Translations under genes and position numbers: made by a program
The notes under the pieces: generated by a model
Seen by the model: the letters and a program-made list of their open reading frames with translations, nothing else
What the model was told of the DNA's origin: nothing
Database searches by the model: none
Source: Leucogyrophana mollusca
Lineage: Eukaryota; Basidiomycota; Agaricomycetes; Boletales
Direction: 5' to 3'
DNA: 25,075 bases
Assembly: GCA_021014945.1 (NCBI GenBank)
Contig: MU266662.1
Coordinates: forward strand, 1 to 25,075
In this document: one piece after another, positions 8,640-18,796 of the stretch
How the letters are laid out: each line of letters starts with the position of its first letter
Position numbering within the stretch: position 1 is the first letter of the stretch

Positions 8640-10250
8640 TTGCGAAAAGCCGCGTGTCGCGTCAGCACGAACAAGACAAAGACGTCGTGCATGTCTTGCA
8701 TGTGGAGGAGACTGGATATCTCGCGAGACGGGGTGAGAGAGATACAGAGAGCGGTCGGATACATGCCAGGCAAGCGGTGAGCGGTGGAGTCGCTAAAATA
8801 GCAGAAGACCTCGCACACTCCGGGGACACCGTAAGAGGGCTTGTATGGAAGCGAGGAACAATGCTCGAAGCAGGGGAGCGCATCTCTGTCCACCACTGCA
8901 TCAGTCTCAGCGCAGGCTCGTTCTTGAACGTCGGGGTAGAGGATCATCGCGAGAATGCACTCCAGACGTGTAGAAAACGTCTACTTAGCGTCCACGGTTC
9001 AGAAGAATATGTGTACATTTGTACACAAAGACGCGTACCGTCTCCGCTTCAACTAGTTCGCCAAAATGAGTGAGGCAACACCTAATGGACGAACAGGACT
9101 GACCCAAGTAAACAGTAGCTGCAGCGTCCTTTATGACGCGCTCCGTTTCGCCATCGACGATGTGCTCGTGATTTTGAAGGAGGTCGGGGACCGTTGAGCG
9201 GCTGTACATACCTGCATCCTGGTATAAGCCCGAGCGCTAGCGTGAGCTAAGATGCTATCGTGTCTTATGAAAGGAAAAGTGACGCTCCATCCGTTCTTTC
9301 ACGAATCTGGGGAATGCGCCTTTGGCTTTGGTTGCAAGATCTCGACAAAGAGTAGTCTTTCGCTTGAAGGGCATACCCCACGTTGGGAGACACCGGACTA
9401 AAAGGCAACGCAATTGTGAGTATTCGGGTCTCCCGCTCGAAACCGAGCCAAAAAGCTAACGGGGTGGGGGGACGGAAAATAGCATCCCCCACTCTGGGGA
9501 CAGCTCTATTGCTGGTACGCCCACGAACTCCTGAACGCGACAGACCAACAGACCGTCTCGAATTGTAACTTTATAACCGTGTGTAAGCCATGATCAGAGC
9601 GGCTGAGAACTTAGAAAATAATCGGCGCCAGTGGGTTATCCATAGACGTAGCAGGACGAACCCGGTCAAGTGTACCTCCAGCTCACTAATAGCACCCGTA
9701 AACTCAAGCGGCACGCCCGCAGGAACATGTCTTTATGATTTTCTGTTGCTCTTTGGTGCGGGGTAACATGGAAAACTTTTGATAGTCAGTGTACCCCAAG
9801 AAGTCAGTAATGAAGCTAACGCCGAAACTGAAAAGGGGGGGGGGGGGGGCGTCAGCTAGTTCGATGACTATAATTCCTCCCAGGAAGGCAACTTACAGAT
9901 TATACAATGTAGTACCTATACGGTTCGAGTAGACGGAGGAAAGTTGTTCCAACCGTCTTGCTATTTGGACGGAGCTGACGATGATGAGCTGTTGGCCGAA
10001 TACGGATGAGTAGACGACTCCGCCTTTGCAAGGCAAGGCGTACTCAGCGCATATTCAAGTTCATTTCATTGATATGGGACACTGACCGTATTTCTCAACC
10101 CAAGCATTATGTGTGGGCCAGGGCGTAGCATCGTCGGCGTTAAGGACGTTGCTAATAGGGGTGGCCCTCTGGGACCAGGGGGGAAGGGTAGACGAGAAAG
10201 ATTGATGCTCTGCTGTACCGAACGACGGCAACTTGAAACGGATCCGCTAA
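8640..10250 (-). pseudogene. Cytochrome P450 pseudogene, copy 1
   Basis: Read from 10250 downward, the pieces follow P450 order. LADPFQVAVV is the membrane-anchor start, with the ATG replaced by TTA at 10248-10250. LPFPPGPRGPP is the proline hinge. FSKFSAALIM lies near 9600, and FKRKTTLCRDLATKAKG plus FVKERM at about 9285-9385. STVPDLLQNHEHI...KDAAATVYLG at 9104-9209 is the I-helix region, with a good GTCAGT donor at 9103. AMILYPDVQERA at about 8910-8950 starts the J-helix part, followed by SSLPY. The live family oxidises small lipophilic substrates at the ER membrane. Here the start codon is lost, frames shift between pieces, and stops appear (for example after FSFHKTR). No heme-binding FxxGxxxCxG motif is found. 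A stretch at about 9965-10130 is inverted. Confidence 0.7.
9835..9849 (+). repeat. Homopolymer run of 15 G
   Basis: Fifteen consecutive G lie inside the P450 pseudogene of block I. The matching place in block II (about 15800) has only a short G run. This may be replication slippage or an assembly or sequencing artefact. Confidence 0.7.
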
Positions 10251-10675
10251 GCCACCCAGTCTGAAATGTATGCGGCGGTCGAATATAAAGCACCAGATCC
10301 ATTCCCCTGTCGTCGGATCACTGAACGTCTTTATTACGACCCATCATCAGAGTGTGGGAATGTGCGTCCCACCAGGTGCTTTTCACGCGGCGACTTTTCA
10401 GTCTGGGTCTGAGCGCACAAGTGACGACAGGCCCAGTCGAATGAACCAGAAGCGCTAGGGCGATATGATCTAATTCACTATGTCAAGCGCCAGCAGTGGC
10501 GACACGCATAAAGATCGTAAATCAACTTGGACCAGACATACTAGACGTACTTACGTGTGGGTGTGACTTTGGAGTTATCATCATTTGCACTGCGTCTCTC
10601 GACTGCTTCTCCAAAAGAGCGGCGCAAGAACTCGTGAACGGCAGACAGGGCAAGTTGTGGAAGTCCACGCTTCGG

Positions 10676-11290
10676 TGACAGCTATAGCAAGAGACGGAGG
10701 GAATCTCTTACGATGTCCTATGAGCTGGAATGCAGTTAAGTCGAAGGGGGAATTTATGTATCTCGCTTTTCATCATGCCGATGCATAAGCGGCGAATAGC
10801 ACCTGGTTCGACATCACGACCACACGTGCCAGAGGTCGGAGATGGTTTCGGGAATGAGGGGCGCGGCGCAGTGGAGGAATGCGACGCGGTGATTTGGGAT
10901 GCGTGAGTTTGGCCTGCGGCGTGGCGAGGTTGGGACGGCTCAGTGGAGCTGGATGTGCTCGCCGATGGAGGGTTCCTGGAGAAGTGCGGAGAGGGAGTGC
11001 GGATTTGTGCGGAGCGCACGCGGCAAGGGTGGACGCGGGATCTTGCATGGGGCTATTCGAGTCCTAGGTGAGTGGATCACCAGGTGCGGGGGAGTCGGAG
11101 GATGGAGGAACAATGAGCTGGTGGGTTGCAGCCAGGACAGACACCTGCGTTTGCTTGAGGCTGGACAGCGAGCCAGCGGTGCCGAGGGAGATGATGAACA
11201 GTCACAAGCCTGTTTTGCGTGGGAGCGTAGGCGTGGGCGAGTGGGTTAACGACGAGGGCAAGCCTACGATGAGGGCGAGTGGGATGCGTT
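10676..11290 (+). repeat. Repeat E, copy 1 (others at 16855-17440 and, inverted, 21225-21745)
   Basis: Shared landmarks are GGAATCTCTTACG/GGAATCCCTTACG, GTATCTCG, GATGCAT(A/C)AGCGGCG, GAGGGGCGCGGCGCAGTGGAGG, GCGGCGTGGCGAGG, GGAGGGTTCCTGGAG and GTGCGGAGCGCACGCGG. Long G-rich open frames occur on both strands but differ between copies and have no family motif, so they are not called as genes. In blocks I and II it lies upstream of the P450 start. Confidence 0.7.
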
Positions 11291-11309
11291 AACTGGGATA
11301 GTTCATCGA

Positions 11310-12300
11310 CACGGGCCTGATGGAAGTGTTTTCCAACTCCGACCGGACGCGTCGCTCAACGTCCGCCCACCTTCGATGCAAGCCTCCGCCGGGCAGTGAG
11401 CACCAGTGAGCAGCGGCATGATTCGTTACTCCAGACCGCGTAGAGGCACAAGCGTAGAACGGGGGAACCCGCTCCCGCATCCAAATAGCCTTGTCTTTTG
11501 GTGAATATCTTACTCATCGCCAACCCTTCCCGTCAAAGCCTCGATATCACTCCAACACAGGGCCCTTCTTCTGCCGACACCTCCGATCCTCGTAGATCAG
11601 CAAAGCCGCCTCTTCAAGCACGGTGATAGTATCTCCCCCCGCACCGACATTGGGTTCCGTCACTTCCCGTCTCCACAGCCCACCTTGCCAGCAGATGATC
11701 TCCTCCCTTCTGATGTATCATCGCGTCTTCTCCCTCCCTTGTGTGCCCTGTGCCTCCTCCCCAATTCCATGCACAGGCTGCTCGACTCGTTCCACCTCCT
11801 GGCCTTGAACCTGTGCGTTGGCTACTTGATGTGATCGCTGGCAAAAGCCTCTTCAGTGTCGGTGGCTATCTCTAGGTTTTCATCAGAGGGCACACAACGG
11901 CGGCATATATATCTACTACTGGAAAACGAGGTGTTATTGTCAGTAGTTCGATCTCGGCTGGCTATCCCTTCACTGCTTAACGTCCTTGGCTACATAGGGC
12001 GCTGCCACCTTCACGGTCATCGCTTTGTTCTGCGTGTTTGCCTCTTTGGATTCATGTCCCGCGTCCCGCTCGTGTCCCTCCTCCTGCAGGTCGCCATTAA
12101 CGTTTCAAAGCACCACGTCAGAGTATGTGGCAAAAGAATGTACAGGGCGGTGTATGTGCTGCTACTAAAGACGAGGCGTCCGTGTCCTAAGCACGTGTAT
12201 GCTGTAGTGATCAAGTGCTCGCCGATGGCACGAGGCGTGCTTCGAACAGCATGTGCACAACATGCTCACAGCATATATAGAGGAAATATGGGGGGGGGGC
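11310..12300 (+). repeat. Duplicated upstream region (partner about 20240-21235)
   Basis: GGAAGTGTTTTCCAACTCC, GATCAGCAAAGCCGC, GGTTTTCATCAGAGGGCACA, GAAAACGAGGTGTT, TCATCGCTTTGTTCT and TCCTCCTGCAGGTCG each have a counterpart in the same order from 20246 to 20850. The copy here ends in the promoter of the WD40-ELL hybrid; the partner ends in repeat E. In this copy the membrane-segment frame described at 20721 is broken by a TAG (11996-11998). No gene is called in this stretch. Confidence 0.7.
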
Positions 12301-12400
12301 TCCCCTTGAAGTAGCTGTGTCCCGCACCTCGCCATCCTCCCTCAACGTCGTCTCGAACACCTTCACTAACCCCTACTCGTCACTCTCGTCTCCTCGTGCC
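12131..12400 (+). promoter_or_regulatory. Promoter and leader module, copy 2 (TATATA at 12274-12279)
   Basis: CATGCTCACAGCATATATAGAGG is followed by a run of ten G (12290-12299) and the leader GTCCCGCACCTC...CACCTTCACTAACC, ending GTCTCCTCGTGCC just before the ATG at 12401. It is almost the same as 4281-4541, so this gene should be driven like the WD40 gene. Confidence 0.6.
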
Positions 12401-14185
12401 ATGGCAACGTCAACAAGTCCCATCGAGTCGTCACCCATGCGTCATGCGTCCCCCCGTCCGATGAAAGTTTTCAAGGGGCACATAAGTATGGTCTGGTCTA
12501 ATTCTGCCAAGGCAAATATGCCTCTGCCCAATGGTGCCACACTATCTCTCGTTGGGCACAGGCGCCCAGGAGACATTGTGCAAACCAAGCCTAAGCAAGC
12601 CATGCTCGTTCGGATGTCCACAGAGATGCTCGAGGCACTTGAATCTTCCACCCACCACCCACCAATGGAATTCGAGTTCGGAGAGAACTCGGTTAGTATC
12701 TATAGTGAATCTAAGTTCTCGCCATCTGACATGTACTACAGGGCATTCACATCGGAGAGACTTTCTTCGCGATGCGGTCACTGAAGGAATCCACACCCCA
12801 CGAAATATATTTGCGCGTGACTTCCGCCGCAAACCCCATGGCGCCCCTCCAACTATACGCCAACGTTACCGGAAAGTTCATCGTTGAACGTCAACTTGTG
12901 GAGAAAGTCACCGACAAGGCCCGACAGCAAATTAGAGTGGCTGAGGAAGGGCGTTCGGAGCGTGTAGTCCAGGTCCGAGACCGTGCATGTTCAGTAACTT
13001 CCTCCATCCTCAACGTATATGCTCCTGCCCTCGCCGAAATTCGTGATGATGATGCTCTTTCACATATAGCTACCCGCCGTACCCGAACCTGTCGTACTGC
13101 ATCAAGATGACAGTAGCCACCATGAGTCCGAACGGTCACGAGGCTCTTCGTTTGATTCGATACTCGACGTAAGCTCACTCTTCTGTTCCCGTCATTACTC
13201 TCGACGAACAAAACCCAACTTCATTCGTAAGATCAGCTTCCCGCGGTGGGTGAGCCGGGAAAACGGCGTCCGCAAAAGAAGCAACCTCACAGACTCGCAG
13301 CGCGAACTGCGAATGGTTTTCCACCTGTGCGCTCTGCGACCTTATGTCCCGACTTCAACAGAGCTAACACCTATGTTTTCAATTGCAGGCGCCCGTCGCT
13401 GCAGCAGTTCCCCGAGCCGATTTAGTAAGTATCGGTTGTCTCTGAACTCTATTGCCGACATATCATGACAATTAAACAATAATCCCTGCCTCAGGTGGCA
13501 GGATCCGTGGCCTCACCTAGTGCGCTAAAAGCGGTCATGGACGAGATACGAGCTAGGCCCTCGGCTCATAATGCTACTAACGTAGACTCGAACACATCCC
13601 GGTCGCACCAAGGAGCACTCGCACGTGTGATGGCACGTTTCTCAGTCCTCTTCCGTGGACGAACACCTCGCAGCCCCGCAACATACGAAGTGGAACCCAC
13701 AACGTCGAATCTATCAGCCGCTCAAGTCCCTGAAATGCGGCCCATATCTCAGCCTCTGCAGCGTACGTCGGCAGTCCAAACTGTCGATGTATCCGCTAAG
13801 CCAGCAACGACGGTCAGTTCGCCATCTCCAGAAGCAAGTTTCGGGATGAAAAATGAACAAGTGCGTCGAGAAAGACCGTCAAGAAACCAGAACGAGGCTA
13901 ACGTAGCGCTCGGAAAACTTGACGAGGTACGCATTCCATTACCATCCACCCGTATTTGGTCTAACCGTGACCCCCCCGTAGCGACTGTATGCAGCCCCTC
14001 CGAGAGACATAAATGAACGGCGGCGCTGGCGTGCCCGAGAACGGCGCAGAGCTGCCAGGAACCACGACTCGGACTCAGAGCCTGAAGATAATGATGCGGA
14101 GTCTTATTACGAGAACACGGGGTGCTTGGATGCCTTCTGTTTCCTGGAGTGCGTTAGGTGGTGGAGGCACTCACACTCGCGGTAA
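12401..14185 (+). CDS. ELL-like elongation factor with a WD40-derived N-terminus (hybrid)
   Basis: Seven exons join in frame to 474 codons: 12401-12691, 12742-13014, 13070-13168, 13237-13326, 13389-13424, 13495-13926 and 13982-14185. Introns are 50-70 nt with GT-AG ends. Codons 1-38 copy the WD40 protein start (SPIESS, FKGH). At ANMPLPNGATLSL the sequence changes to a domain resembling the ELL N-terminal domain: VRMSTEMLEALE, MEFEFG, LYANVTGKFIVER and ARQQIRVAEEGRSER (human ELL has a similar ARQ-AEE-RSR helix). ELL is part of the nuclear super-elongation machinery that stimulates RNA polymerase II. A Pro/Lys-rich linker follows (RRPQKKQP), then a Ser/Pro-rich stretch, an Arg-rich and acidic segment (RERRRAARNHDSDSEPEDN) and a Cys-rich end (GCLDAFCFLEC). 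No occludin-like C-terminal domain is seen. The ELL assignment rests on motif memory and is moderate; the open multi-exon frame is strong. Confidence 0.6.
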
Positions 14186-14599
14186 GGGAGTCGAGCCCCG
14201 CGTTTCCCTCTGTGCAACAGTGCACATCTTATATCTTATCCTCGGGTCTAGTCTTGCGAGAAGACGCGTGGTCGTTGGTTCGACCAACTTTCGCGTCGTG
14301 TATCTCATGCTTGATCAGGACGCTCCATCATTGTTCCTTCAGGTTTCTATTGGATGTTGGAGTGGTCGAGTGTTCGCACTGCTAGTTGCTACATCTGTCT
14401 TAATGCCCCATCCTCGTACCATCCAGCCTGACGCAAAGTCTCCCTCGCGGCCCTATCACTGATACTATATCGAATCCTGGTTCGTCCCTCTGTCTCGCGG
14501 TGGGTCGATTATGTCCCTAGAGGTGATGAAAGGTACTGTTGTAGTCGCAAGAGCGGTGGAAAAGATGAATAAAGCGTCCTCTCCACACGAACACTTCTC

Positions 14600-16250
14600 G
14601 CTTTCACGTGGGAGGACGCCGTGTCTGTCTTGCGGGTGTGGGAGTCAATATCTCGCGAGACGGAATGAGACAAACAGAGAGCGGCTGTATACAGACAGAC
14701 CAGCGATGAGCGGTGGAATCACTAAGGCAGGAGAAGACTGAGAACGCTCCGAGCGCACCGTAAGAGGGTTTGACGATGTCGTCACGACAGCACCCACATT
14801 GATTTTTCAGCGTAAGATCTGCCTTGGCCATCAAAGTTCTACATTTGATGGCCACGCAGAGGTATTACGAGCTAGATTCACCACCTCAATTATATTATAT
14901 CCTACTTTGACGTGGGCGAACGGAACGAAATTACATACCGACGGGGGCGGCTGGGTTACATATCATGCCTTCGCGTAGGATGGTCTCGACGTATGGAAGT
15001 GAGAATCGATGCTCGAGGCTGGGGAGCGCATCTCTGCCCGGCACTGCATCGGTCTCGGCGCGGGCTCGTTCTTGGACTCGTGGTAGAGGATGATTGCGAG
15101 AACGCACATAAGAAGCAAAGAAGACGCCTACGCCCCCGGTTCGGCTGGTTCACCGAAATGAGCGAGGCAACTTGTCCACATAATCATGGGTGAACGGGAC
15201 TGAACCAAGTAAACAGTAGCGGCAGTGTACTTTATCACGCGCCCCAACTCGCTATCGATGGTGTTCTAGTGGCTTTGAAAGAGGTCAGATACCATTGAAC
15301 GGGTGCATGTACCTGTGGACATACCAGGAAACCACGCGGGGAGGTATTGGACTATATAACAACGCAACCGTGAGTATTCGCATCTCCCGCTCGAAACCGA
15401 GCCCAAAAACTAACGGGTGGGGACGGCAAACATCGTCGCCCGTTCAGGGGTCAGCTCTATCGCCAGTACGCCGGCGATCTCCTGAATGCGGCCGACTAAC
15501 AGACCGTCTCGAATTGTGACTTTATGACCGTATGTAACAGTCACGATGAGAGCGGCTGAGAACCTGGAAAACAATCGGCACCAGCGGATCGCCCATGGAC
15601 GTGGTCGAACGAACATGGTCAGGTGTCCCTCCAGTTCACCGGTAACACCCGTAAACCCATCCGCCATGCTCGCGGGAACATGTCTTTATGCTTTTCTATT
15701 GTTCTTTGGTGCGGGGTAACGTGGAAAAAATTTTGACGGTTTTCATTCGCTAGTGTACCCCAAGAACTTAGTGGCGAAGCTAACGCTGAAACCGACAAGG
15801 GGGGACATCAGTTAGTTCGACGGCTGTAATTCTTCCCAGGAAGGTAGCTTACGGATTATCCAGCGGTGCATCTGTGCGGTTCGAGTAGATGGAGGGACGT
15901 TGTTCGAACAGCACACCCGCTACACCCTGGCCCACATATAGTGCTTGGGCCGGGAAATACAGCCAGTGTCCCATATCGTTGAAACGAACTTGAATGTGCG
16001 CTGAGTATACACTGTCTCGCAAAGGCGGTATCGTCTATTCATCCATGTTCGGCCAACAGTTCGTCGACGTCGACTCCGCTGGCCTACGGCGTCGATATCG
16101 AAGACGTTGCCGATGAGGAGCAGCCCTCGGGGGGCGGGGGGAAAGGGTAGGCAAGAAAGGTATATTATCTGCCACACCGAACGACACCAGACGACACGCG
16201 ATGTGACCAGGGAGAACGACAACGACGGCAACTTGGGACGGATCGGCCAT
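14600..16250 (-). pseudogene. Cytochrome P450 pseudogene, copy 2
   Basis: The ATG at 16248-16250 opens MADPSQVAVVVVLPG, a hydrophobic anchor, then CRLVSFG, PFLPTL and, in a shifted frame, PRGLLLIGNVFDID, the hinge and first strand of basidiomycete P450s. Further down come VYTQ..FKFVS (about 15960-16000) and LEGHLTMFV...FSAALIVTVTYGHKV (15520-15630), a good match to the helix C/D region. About 130 nt that code FKRKTTL...FVKERM in copy 1 are deleted near 15340. The I-helix exon carries a stop (GCGTGA), and its donor is TTCAGT instead of GTCAGT (15204). No heme motif is found. The 5' half is better kept than in copy 1, including the start codon and native orientation, so this copy helps to read the other one. 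Confidence 0.7.
14825..14854 (+). repeat. Perfect 11-bp inverted repeat (hairpin)
   Basis: TGGCCATCAAA and TTTGATGGCCA flank an 8-nt loop. It lies in a part of block II that has no clear match in block I. Role unknown; it could be a structured RNA element or the trace of a small insertion. Confidence 0.6.
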
Positions 16251-16854
16251 TCCACTGAGTCGAAGACGCGTGTTGTGACAATCGAATGCAGAGGACAGCG
16301 ACGGGTGATCATAATTAATCACCAGTTCCGTTCCCCTGCCATCGGATCATTGAACGGCTTGATTGCGACCCGTCAGAACGTGGAATGTGCGCCCCACGAG
16401 GTGCTTCGCATGTAGCGTCATTTCATTCTGGGTTTTAGCGCACAACATCTGACGCAACCGGCAAGCGATGGAATGTTCAGTCGAAGTACCAGAGCAATAA
16501 TGAAGTAAGTCACCACGTCAAGCGCCAGTCGTGGCGGCACGCATATGCTCGCATACGTACTCACGTGCGGGTGTGACCGTGGAGGTATCTTTATTTGCCC
16601 CGCGACTCTCAACTGCATCTCCGAAGGAGCGGCGTGAGAACTCGTGAACAGCAAAAACAGGGCAAGTCACGAAAGACCGCACGATAGAACCTGGAGAGAC
16701 AGGTGAAGATTGTAGATCATAGACAGGTACTTGCGATTTGATTCGATCGACGACCTAAGGAACAGCAAGGAATATTACGGAGCCTTACAGTCGCAACGAG
16801 AGACGAGCTCACTGATGCTTGGCATAATCTCCCCACTCTCGCTGATGACGCCTC

Positions 16855-17440
16855 GGTGACAACAATCGCATGAGACGGATGGAATCCCTTACGGTATCCA
16901 ATGAACTGAAAGAAACCGAACCGCAGTTACATCGAAGGGGGCCTTTATGTATCTCGTTTTACATCGTGTCGAGGCGCTCGCTGATGCATCAGCGGCGGGT
17001 AGCGGCTTGTTCGACATCACGACCACGAGTGCTAGAGGTCAGAGATGGCTCCGGGAGTGAGGGGCGCGGCGCAGTGGAGGAATGTGATGCGGTGATTTGG
17101 GGTGCGTGAGTTTGGTCTGCGGCGTGGCGAGGCTGGGACGGCTCAGTGGCGCGGGATGTTCTCGCTGATGGAGGGTTCCTGGAGGAGAGGGAGGCGATTT
17201 GTGCGGAGCGCACGCGGGGAGGGTGGACGCAGGATCTTGCGTGGGGCTACTCGAGTCCTGAGTGGATCACCAGGTGCGGAGGGGTCGGGGTGTGGCGGGA
17301 TGACGAGCTCGTGGATTGCGGCCAGGACAGAAGCCTGGGTCTGCTTGAGGCTGGGTGGCGAGGCAGCGGTGTCGAGGGAGATGATGAATGGTCACGAGCT
17401 TGTTTTGCGTGGGGGAGTGGGCGAGGGCTAACTGGCATTG
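16855..17440 (+). repeat. Repeat E, copy 2
   Basis: Closest to copy 1 (10676-11290). It also shares with the inverted copy 3 the stretch CTGAAAGAAACCGAACCGCAGTT and the palindromic-looking GCTGATGCATCAGC at 16979-16992. Confidence 0.7.
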
Positions 17441-17539
17441 GTGGGGTACTGTCGAATGGATGACGAAGCTGATAAAATAGAAAAAAGCAAGCAGCCCTCG
17501 TCGTCGTTCTACTTCTAGACACTGACACGGGACCTGGGG

Positions 17540-17635
17540 GAAGTGTTTTCAAACTCCGACCAGACGCGTCGCTCAACGTCCGCCCGCCATCGATGCAAGC
17601 CTCTGCCGGACAGTGAGCACCAGTGAGCAGCGGCA
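17540..17635 (+). repeat. Short repeat shared with 11325-11415 and 20248-20285
   Basis: GGAAGTGTTTTCAAACTCCG and ACGCGTCGCTCAACGTCCGCC occur at this site and, with few changes, at 11329 and 20248. The stretch from 17636 to 17985 beyond it shows no gene. Confidence 0.65.
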
Positions 17636-17984
17636 TCAATGTTCCCATCAACAACCACGAGGGAGCCGCGTTAACATTAACATGGAACACGCAAACGGTA
17701 CAGCCAAGTTGTGGAGACACCAGTGCAAATAACGCGTCAAGATCGTTGATTCGTACCTTCTCTGGCCGATGCCTCCGATCCTTTACTAAGGTATAATTTC
17801 CTGACTGTCGATATCGTCGGAGACGTCGAGGATACAGAGAGAGCCTGTCGGGCTTTGGAAGCAAAGAAGGGTTCCAGAATTTCTGAATCTTGTGGAGGCT
17901 CATGTCAAATTCTCCTGTAGATGGCGCGCTGGATGTCCTATATTGGTTTCAGGTCGCGAAGTTCTATGTATGCTGACATACATC

Positions 17985-18395
17985 ATGTAGCCTTCCCCAA
18001 GATCCAGATGGCAGATAGACAGTTGTCCCGTCTTCCATGATTCCGCCCCTATTCCGTCTCCCAGGAGCGTCACCCCTGCAATCGGCACCGCGCCATCGAT
18101 GAAAACTATGCCACCAGTAGACACCACGCCAGCGATCGCCACGATAGCACCGATGGCCCCGACTGACAGCGCACCATCAACCGCGCCATCAATCGACATT
18201 ACCACACCAATCAACGCCACCCCCAACTCCACAGCGCCCCCGGATGCAAACGCAGGGCGCGCCATCCTAGCTCACACACCCAACATCACGCCCATCGCTC
18301 AAGATCGCGTCCAATGGAAAAGAGACTGGGAGGGATCTCTCAAGTCCCCGCCCCTCGAGAAATCCGGCATCGTCTCGAGCGTATGCGGCATCTAG
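17985..18395 (+). other. Thr/Pro/Ala-rich low-complexity open frame
   Basis: A plus-strand frame open to the stop at 18393-18395 is almost only Thr, Pro, Ala, Ile and Ser (TIAPMAPTDSAPSTAPS, ITTPINATPNSTAPP), built on degenerate CACC/GCGCCATCGA units. The complementary frame is also open and Gly/Ala/Val-rich. Such symmetry is expected from a degenerate repeat, so I do not call a gene with confidence. If real, it would be a disordered or glycosylated linker, perhaps leading into the frame at 18314. Confidence 0.3.
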
Positions 18396-18719
18396 CGTTC
18401 AACGACGAGGAAGAGCTGCAGGTGCTTCTCCGAGCGCTGCGCCCCACCGTCGTCCGGAGCCGGGAAGGTGTCCGTGGGGCTTTGACCAGCTTGTTTGTCA
18501 GCTTCGTTAGGCTCGTCGGGGATCCGCAAGTGCTAGCCGCGCACGCGCCTGCGCTGTACGCTTCCTTCGGGTCATCGTCCCAAATTGATGGCAGCTTTGT
18601 GTTGTGGGTGATTGCGCAGACATCCCCGCGTCGCGCAGGGTGTGCCCAGAGTATCAGTGTTTGGGGTGTGTGGTTGGTGATATTTAGCTCGTGCATGCCC
18701 AATGCCCGCCCCAGTGTGG
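18314..18719 (+). CDS. Possible hypothetical protein segment (unrecognised)
   Basis: A plus-strand frame starts at ATG 18314 and reads charged then hydrophobic sequence (REIRHRLERMRHLAF, DEEELQVLLRALRP, LTSLFVSFVRLVGD), like an amphipathic helical protein. The frame stays open to 19093, but beyond about 18720 it runs antisense to the coiled-coil gene on the other strand and is probably not coding there. No family is recognised, and splice sites could end it earlier. Low confidence; it may be a fragment. Confidence 0.3.
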
Positions 18720-18796
18720 CGGACCAAGGTACCAATGAACAAAAGATTAAAACAGTACAGATACAGTTCGTCATGTCACGTACAGCAATCCAACCG

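Larger units (their letters stand above)
8628..11415. repeat. Large duplicated block I (partner 14242-17635)
   Basis: Collinear anchors include GGGTCTAGTCTTGCGA (8628/14242), CGTAAGAGGG (8830/14760), GTAAACAGTAGC (9109/15207), TTTGGTGCGGGGTAAC (9752/15705), GTCTGGGT/TTCTGGGT near 10410/16426, GGAGGGTTCCTGGAG (10970/17170) and AGCACCAGTGAGCAGCGGCA (11398/17616). The block carries a degraded P450 on the minus strand and its upstream region. Divergence is moderate, with many small indels, so this duplication is old. Confidence 0.8.
14242..17635. repeat. Large duplicated block II (partner 8628-11415)
   Basis: This is the second copy of the P450-bearing block, longer than block I because of several insertions, for example at about 16690-16850 between the P450 upstream region and repeat E. 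The first 350 nt (14242-14600) have no gene. Block II begins only about 60 nt after the stop of the ELL-like hybrid. Confidence 0.8.

Noticed and set aside
10708..11292. Several overlapping open frames on both strands in repeat E
   Set aside because: The three copies of repeat E do not keep any of these frames in common, and no domain is visible.
16979..16992. Palindrome GCTGATGCATCAGC as a regulatory operator
   Set aside because: It recurs only because repeat E is duplicated (also in the inverted copy near 21610). There is no nearby intact gene whose control it could explain.
8640..17635. Possible functional P450 gene cluster
   Set aside because: Both P450 copies lack the heme-binding cysteine motif and carry stops, lost splice donors or a lost start codon.
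17247..17903. 218-codon minus-strand frame
   Set aside because: It crosses repeat E, the short repeat at 17540 and unique sequence. The counterpart in block I is not open in the same way, and the composition (Ser/Pro/Arg) reflects GC-rich repeat DNA.
17900..18265. Gly/Ala/Val-rich minus-strand frame resembling a membrane protein
   Set aside because: It is the complement of the Thr/Pro-rich low-complexity frame. Its hydrophobicity follows from the repeat composition.
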